Assembly: GCA_025355705.1 (NCBI GenBank)
Contig: JANXZD010000087.1
Span: 1 to 9,819, forward strand
DNA from: Bacteroidota bacterium
GTDB lineage: Bacteria; Bacteroidota; Ignavibacteria; UBA10030; UBA8401
Reading direction: 5' to 3'
DNA: 9,819 nucleotides
Within the stretch, counting starts at the first letter, position 1, and every line of letters begins with the position of its first letter. The notes under the pieces are model-generated. The model saw only the letters and a list, made by a program, of their open reading frames with translations. It was not told the origin of the DNA and did not search any database. Of this stretch, positions 6,990 to 9,819 are shown piece by piece. Position numbers and translations under genes: made by a program.

Positions 6990-6999
6990 TCCCTTCCAA
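6971..6999 (-). promoter_or_regulatory. cmk: Candidate promoter for cmk-ispH
   Basis: On the minus strand TTGGAA (6994-6999, 4 of 6) and TATATT (6971-6976, 5 of 6) are spaced 17 nt apart. The start point would be near 6964, about 25 nt before the cmk GTG at 6939. It overlaps the candidate promoter for the divergent methyltransferase gene. Confidence 0.45.
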
Positions 7000-7015
7000 A
7001 ATAATTGTTGATCCT

Positions 7016-7561
7016 ATGCAAAAGTTAAGTCACGAAGAGATATCAAAAAACAGGACAAACATTGAAGAAATATCATCAATTCAACGTAATCCAATTTTTG
7101 CATTAGCAGACAATGTAAGAAGTCTCTACAATGTTGGTTCAATTTTCAGAAGTTCCGACGGTGCACTCTTGAGTAAATTATTACTTACCGGATTTACACC
7201 CTACCCGCCTAGAAAAGAGATTGATAAAACTGCACTTGGATCAACTCAAACTGTTCCCTGGGAATACTTTAAGAACCCACTGGAGGCAGTTGTACAAATG
7301 AAAGAACAGAAAATCAAGATCTGCGTCTTAGAGCTGACGAATAAAAGCATTCCTCATTACGATCTTACAAAACAAGATTTTCCATTGTGTCTAGTATTCG
7401 GGAATGAAATAACGGGAGTTTCCAAAGAAATAATTGAACACGCTGATATGGCAATTGAAATTCCGATGTATGGAAATAAACAATCTCTTAACGTTGCTGT
7501 TGCGTACGGAATAGTTTTGTACGACTGCCTGCGGATACTTCATCAGCGGATGCAAGAGTAA
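7016..7561 (+). CDS. SpoU/TrmH-family RNA 2'-O-methyltransferase
   Basis: The only plus-strand gene. It is a 181-residue SPOUT-class enzyme that would use SAM to methylate a ribose 2'-OH in tRNA or rRNA; the exact nucleotide cannot be told. All three SpoU motifs are present. Motif 1 is LADNVRSLYNVGSIFRSSDG (30-49), with the conserved Asn33 and Arg45. Motif 2 is LVFGNEITGVS (126-136). Motif 3 is EIPMYGNKQSLNVAVAYGI (148-166), which forms the SAM-binding knot. HEIDKTALG-like PRKEIDKTALGSTQTVPWEY (65-84) is typical of the short Bacteroidota/Chlorobi form, which lacks the L30e-like RNA-binding domain of longer TrmH-type enzymes. I chose the ATG at 7016 over the upstream TTG at 6962, because the latter would add 18 residues covering the likely promoter. 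Its last 74 nt overlap the convergent gene ending at 7488. Confidence 0.95.
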   Translation: MQKLSHEEISKNRTNIEEISSIQRNPIFALADNVRSLYNVGSIFRSSDGALLSKLLLTGFTPYPPRKEIDKTALGSTQTVPWEYFKNPLEAVVQMKEQKIKICVLELTNKSIPHYDLTKQDFPLCLVFGNEITGVSKEIIEHADMAIEIPMYGNKQSLNVAVAYGIVLYDCLRILHQRMQE

Positions 7562-8183
7562 AGTAATCAGTTTTCTCCAGTGTGTGAATTCTAATGACAC
7601 CGGCACGAACTAAGGTCGTTAGGATTCGCGATGCTCTTCTAATTGAGACATTTATAAATTCTGAATATTCAGCAACACTAATTCGAGAGTGGGTTTCGAG
7701 GTAATCAAACAATCGCTTCTCATTTTTTCCAATAGATATCGTTAACGGCTCTTTATCAGGGTGTTCATCACGTAAGACTTTAATCACTTCTTTGCTTGCA
7801 AGAACAGTATTATCATTCACTCGAATAAAAACATTGGGTTCTTCGTTTTCGTCTTTCACGTAATGAGGTTTTGAATCACTTTCTTCAACAGTTGCAACAA
7901 TAACATCACGGTGATTGTACGGAACTATCTTAATGTTTACTGAAACAGGCGGTTGGCAATAAAATTCTACCGATTCATCGATCAGATCTAGTTCAGTTTT
8001 TTCACTTTCTACACCAACAATCGTTCCATCATCATCGACACCGAAAAGAATAATACCCCCACTGGTATTGGCAAACGCTGACAATGTTTTTGCAATCTTT
8101 AGAGGAGACGAAATTTTTCTTTTAAACTCCAATTCAAACCCCTCTCCCTCTTCAATCAATAATTTTAGGTCATGAATATTCAA
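7488..8183 (-). CDS. AlbA_2 (Schlafen-like) putative DNA-binding protein with winged helix
   Basis: A 231-residue protein. Residues 10-137 match the AlbA_2 domain (also called Schlafen AlbA_2): EGEGFELEFKRK (12-23), IAKTLSAFANTSGGIILFGV (30-49), DDGTIVGV (51-58) and VFIRVNDNTVLASKEVIKVL (118-137). A C-terminal segment (about 153-208) looks like a winged helix: KRLFDYLETHSRISVAEYSE, then SIRRASRILTTLVRAGVI. Such proteins are usually annotated as ATP-binding or transcriptional regulators, and few are characterised; its target is unknown. The start is TTG at 8183, directly after the mtgA stop. It is supported by the ribosome binding site GAGGA (8190-8194) 6 nt upstream and by homology beginning at once. 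It is the last gene of the rel-ruvX-mtgA operon. The last 23 residues are encoded antisense to the SpoU gene's motif 3 region and look like an unstructured basic tail. Confidence 0.88.
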   Translation of the reverse strand: MNIHDLKLLIEEGEGFELEFKRKISSPLKIAKTLSAFANTSGGIILFGVDDDGTIVGVESEKTELDLIDESVEFYCQPPVSVNIKIVPYNHRDVIVATVEESDSKPHYVKDENEEPNVFIRVNDNTVLASKEVIKVLRDEHPDKEPLTISIGKNEKRLFDYLETHSRISVAEYSEFINVSIRRASRILTTLVRAGVIRIHTLEKTDYFTLASADEVSAGSRTKLFRTQQQR

Positions 8184-8927
8184 TTACATTCCTCGCGCAG
8201 ACATTCTGTTTAGGATGATGGATGATCGACGTGAAACATATCGAGACATGACGTTTGGCTGGAATTTTCTCGGACTGGGAATCACTGCGGCCATTTGTGC
8301 AGCTTCTTCTCTTGTCAATTGAGATGCAGATTTTTCAAAAAAATATTTTGAAGCAGCTTCAGCACCGAAAACACCATTTCCCCATTCGATCACATTAAGA
8401 TAGATCTCTAATATCCTCCTCTTGGAAAGTGTTCGTTCCATTCGTAACGTGATAATCAGTTCGTTCAACTTCCGAACAGGGTCTTTTGATGTTGATAAGT
8501 ATAAATTTTTAGAAAGTTGCTGAGAAATAGTACTACCGCCTCTTACGGCTTTACCTTTTTCTAGATTTTTTATTATCGATTCTTCTAACTCAAACCAATC
8601 AACGCCGTCGTGTTCATAGAACATTCCATCCTCAGAGACAATCACAGCATTGATAAGGTTTTTTGAAATGCGAGATATAGGAACCCATTGCTGCTGAATG
8701 CCAAACTGTTTATCCGAGGAAGCCGCTTCCACTTCTCTTTGATCCATCATTGCAGTTCTTTTTGGATTGTTCTTGCGAAGCGATTGAAGACTATTGTTTG
8801 GAAGAGATAAATATTGCAGAAAAAAAAGCAAACTAACTCCAACAACAATTGCTCTGAGTTTGTTTGCTTTTGTCCAACGGGTAAGAGTGTGGACTTGTTC
8901 CAAAATAAAAATTGTATATTGTTGCAC
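8184..8927 (-). CDS. mtgA: Monofunctional biosynthetic peptidoglycan glycosyltransferase MtgA
   Basis: A family GT51 enzyme of 247 residues that polymerises lipid II into glycan strands on the outer face of the cytoplasmic membrane. It has no transpeptidase domain. A cytoplasmic start (1-23) is followed by one membrane helix at about residues 24-42 (LRAIVVGVSLLFFLQYLSL). The GT51 motifs follow: SEDGMFYEHDGVDW (98-111) with the catalytic Glu99; RGGSTISQQLSKNLYL (129-144); RKLNELIITLRMERTLSKRR (152-171) with the second conserved Glu156; and ILEIYLNVIEWGNGVFGAEAA (172-192). The GTG at 8927 is chosen because it lies 1 nt after the ruvX stop, with AAGAGA about 4-5 nt upstream. A TTG at codon 9 is an alternative that also keeps the membrane helix. 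Confidence 0.94.
   Translation of the reverse strand: MQQYTIFILEQVHTLTRWTKANKLRAIVVGVSLLFFLQYLSLPNNSLQSLRKNNPKRTAMMDQREVEAASSDKQFGIQQQWVPISRISKNLINAVIVSEDGMFYEHDGVDWFELEESIIKNLEKGKAVRGGSTISQQLSKNLYLSTSKDPVRKLNELIITLRMERTLSKRRILEIYLNVIEWGNGVFGAEAASKYFFEKSASQLTREEAAQMAAVIPSPRKFQPNVMSRYVSRRSSIILNRMSARGM
8190..8194 (-). promoter_or_regulatory. Ribosome binding site that decides the TTG start of the AlbA_2 gene
   Basis: GAGGA on the minus strand lies 6 nt before the TTG at 8183, inside the last codons of mtgA. No in-frame ATG exists near the start of the domain, so this site is the main support for a TTG initiation codon, and it suggests translation coupled to mtgA. Confidence 0.75.
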
Positions 8928-8928
8928 G

Positions 8929-9360
8929 TTATCTCTTTACCGTATCTAAAAATCCTTGGAGTAAAATTGCTGAAGCAACTTCATCAACTTTGCCTTTATT
9001 TTGTTGACGCTTTCTTTTCGGTGTACCCATCGCAAGAATAGATGCTTGCGCCATAACGGAAGTGAATCGTTCGTCAATTTGATGAATTTCGATAGAGGTA
9101 CGTTCTTGTAATTTTTTTACAAATTGAAGAACTTCCTCTGCTTTCGCCCCCATTTCCCCCCTTAGATTCAATGGTTTACCCACAATGATCTTTTCTACGT
9201 TCTGTTCCTTGATGATTGAAAGTATCGTATCCAAACATCGGTCATCATTTTGAATTGTTGTAAAACCACTGGCAATTATTTTTAAAGGATCGCTTAACGC
9301 CAAACCAATACGGACTGATCCGTAATCTATTCCAAGATATCGTGTATACTCACTATTCAT
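8929..9360 (-). CDS. ruvX: YqgF/RuvX RNase H-fold nuclease (pre-16S rRNA nuclease / putative Holliday junction resolvase)
   Basis: A 143-residue protein, the usual length for the family. YqgF has been linked to 16S rRNA 5'-end maturation and, in some bacteria, to Holliday junction resolution; which applies here cannot be judged. The RNase H-like acidic residues are in place: Asp12 in YLGIDYGSVRIGLALSD, Asp96/Glu97 in IDERFTS, and Asp126 in KGKVDEVASAILLQGFLD. VGKPLNLRGEMG (60-71) is the conserved vG.P....G segment. I chose the ATG at 9360. A TTG directly before it (9363) would add one residue. The ATG overlaps the upstream rel stop by 8 nt (ATGAATAG), so the two genes are likely translationally coupled. 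Confidence 0.95.
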   Translation of the reverse strand: MNSEYTRYLGIDYGSVRIGLALSDPLKIIASGFTTIQNDDRCLDTILSIIKEQNVEKIIVGKPLNLRGEMGAKAEEVLQFVKKLQERTSIEIHQIDERFTSVMAQASILAMGTPKRKRQQNKGKVDEVASAILLQGFLDTVKR

Positions 9361-9819
9361 CAAAACGCTCTACTTTCGTTATACTCTTTATCCGTTTCAA
9401 TCGTTCAATAATTCCATTAAGATGTGAAATATCTTTTACGTACATAACAAATTGTCCATCAAACAATGAATCCTTAGTGTTGATAGTCACTCCGCGAATA
9501 TTTGTGTTGTTAAAATTAGAAATCGCATTCGTCACATCATTCAGCAATCCGCTTCTATCATTCCCTGAAATTCTAACTCCTGCGATGAAGTCTCTAGCAT
9601 TTGCTTCCGGCCACGAAACGCGGACAATCCGTTCTTCACTATTATTCAGCATCGATTGAACATTTCTGCAATTCTTACGATGAATCTTGATTCCTTCTCC
9701 GGTTGTTACATATCCAACAATTTCATCACCAGGAATTGGGCTGCAACATTTAGCATAATTGTAAAGCATGTCCCCTTTTGTTCCAAAAATGGATATTCCG
9801 GTAGTAAAACTGCGTGCAG
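9353..9819 (-). CDS. Rel/SpoT-family (p)ppGpp synthetase/hydrolase, C-terminal part (cut by window edge)
   Basis: Only the last 154 residues are in the window; the open frame continues past 9819. Two C-terminal regulatory regions are visible. The first is the conserved-cysteine/zinc-finger-like domain, starting at YAKCCSPIPGDEIVGYVTTG and running to IHRKNC, with the Cys-Cys pair and a later Cys. The second is an ACT domain, FIAGVRISGNDRSGLLNDVT through FVMYVKDISHLNGIIERL, ending KVERFDE. These domains let long RelA/SpoT homologues sense the ribosome and regulate the N-terminal synthetase and hydrolase domains, which lie outside the window. Outside Proteobacteria there is usually one bifunctional enzyme, so Rel is likely, but the part seen cannot separate Rel, RelA and SpoT. 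It is upstream of ruvX in the same operon. Confidence 0.95.
   Translation of the reverse strand, partial: ARSFTTGISIFGTKGDMLYNYAKCCSPIPGDEIVGYVTTGEGIKIHRKNCRNVQSMLNNSEERIVRVSWPEANARDFIAGVRISGNDRSGLLNDVTNAISNFNNTNIRGVTINTKDSLFDGQFVMYVKDISHLNGIIERLKRIKSITKVERFDE

Noticed and set aside
6962..7015. TTG-started extension of the SpoU methyltransferase
   Set aside because: The extra 18 codons cover the likely promoter region and have no family match; the ATG at 7016 fits the usual N-terminus.
1..9819. A novel defence, mobile or biosynthetic system
   Set aside because: All but two genes are recognisable housekeeping functions. There are no integrases, direct-repeat arrays, attachment sites or unusual gene cassettes, and base composition looks even throughout.

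Overview
The window is an AT-rich stretch of bacterial chromosome made almost entirely of single-copy housekeeping genes. All but one lie on the minus strand. I see no transposase, phage gene, CRISPR array, tRNA or rRNA. The mix points to the Bacteroidota/Chlorobi/Ignavibacteria group, perhaps an ignavibacterial lineage. The basis is a separate cmk, ispH and rpsA run, an IspH and a SpoU methylase of the Bacteroidota/Chlorobi type, and an exported protein resembling DUF5683. Several genes have clear Shine-Dalgarno sequences and one promoter is close to the sigma70 consensus, which fits Chlorobi/Ignavibacteria better than typical Bacteroidia. The taxonomic placement is inference.

Read in the direction of minus-strand transcription (high to low coordinates), the first block is a tight four-gene operon. 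It holds the C-terminal end of a Rel/SpoT (p)ppGpp enzyme (cut by the window edge), ruvX (YqgF nuclease), mtgA (peptidoglycan glycosyltransferase) and a small AlbA_2/winged-helix protein. The junctions are an 8-nt overlap, a 1-nt gap and a 0-nt gap, so the four are probably co-transcribed. The last gene runs tail-to-tail into the only plus-strand gene, a SpoU/TrmH RNA methyltransferase, and the two coding regions overlap by 74 nt.

The second block starts at a short divergent promoter region near 6940-7015. From it the methyltransferase is read to the right and cmk-ispH to the left (ATGA overlap). After a 167-nt spacer comes rpsA (ribosomal protein S1, six S1 domains), closed by an intrinsic terminator. 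Next are mtaB (ms2t6A tRNA methylthiotransferase), a short exported protein of unknown function with its own strong promoter and terminator, truA (tRNA pseudouridine synthase), a 192-nt spacer, and the 5' third of trpD (tryptophan synthesis), cut by the left window edge.

The theme is translation and growth: S1, three RNA-modifying enzymes (MtaB, TruA, SpoU), pyrimidine nucleotide and isoprenoid supply, cell-wall polymerisation and the stringent response. I found no novel multi-gene system. The points most worth a second look are the two terminators that directly abut the next gene's start codon, the 74-nt convergent overlap, the palindrome-rich rpsA leader, and the uncharacterised exported protein.
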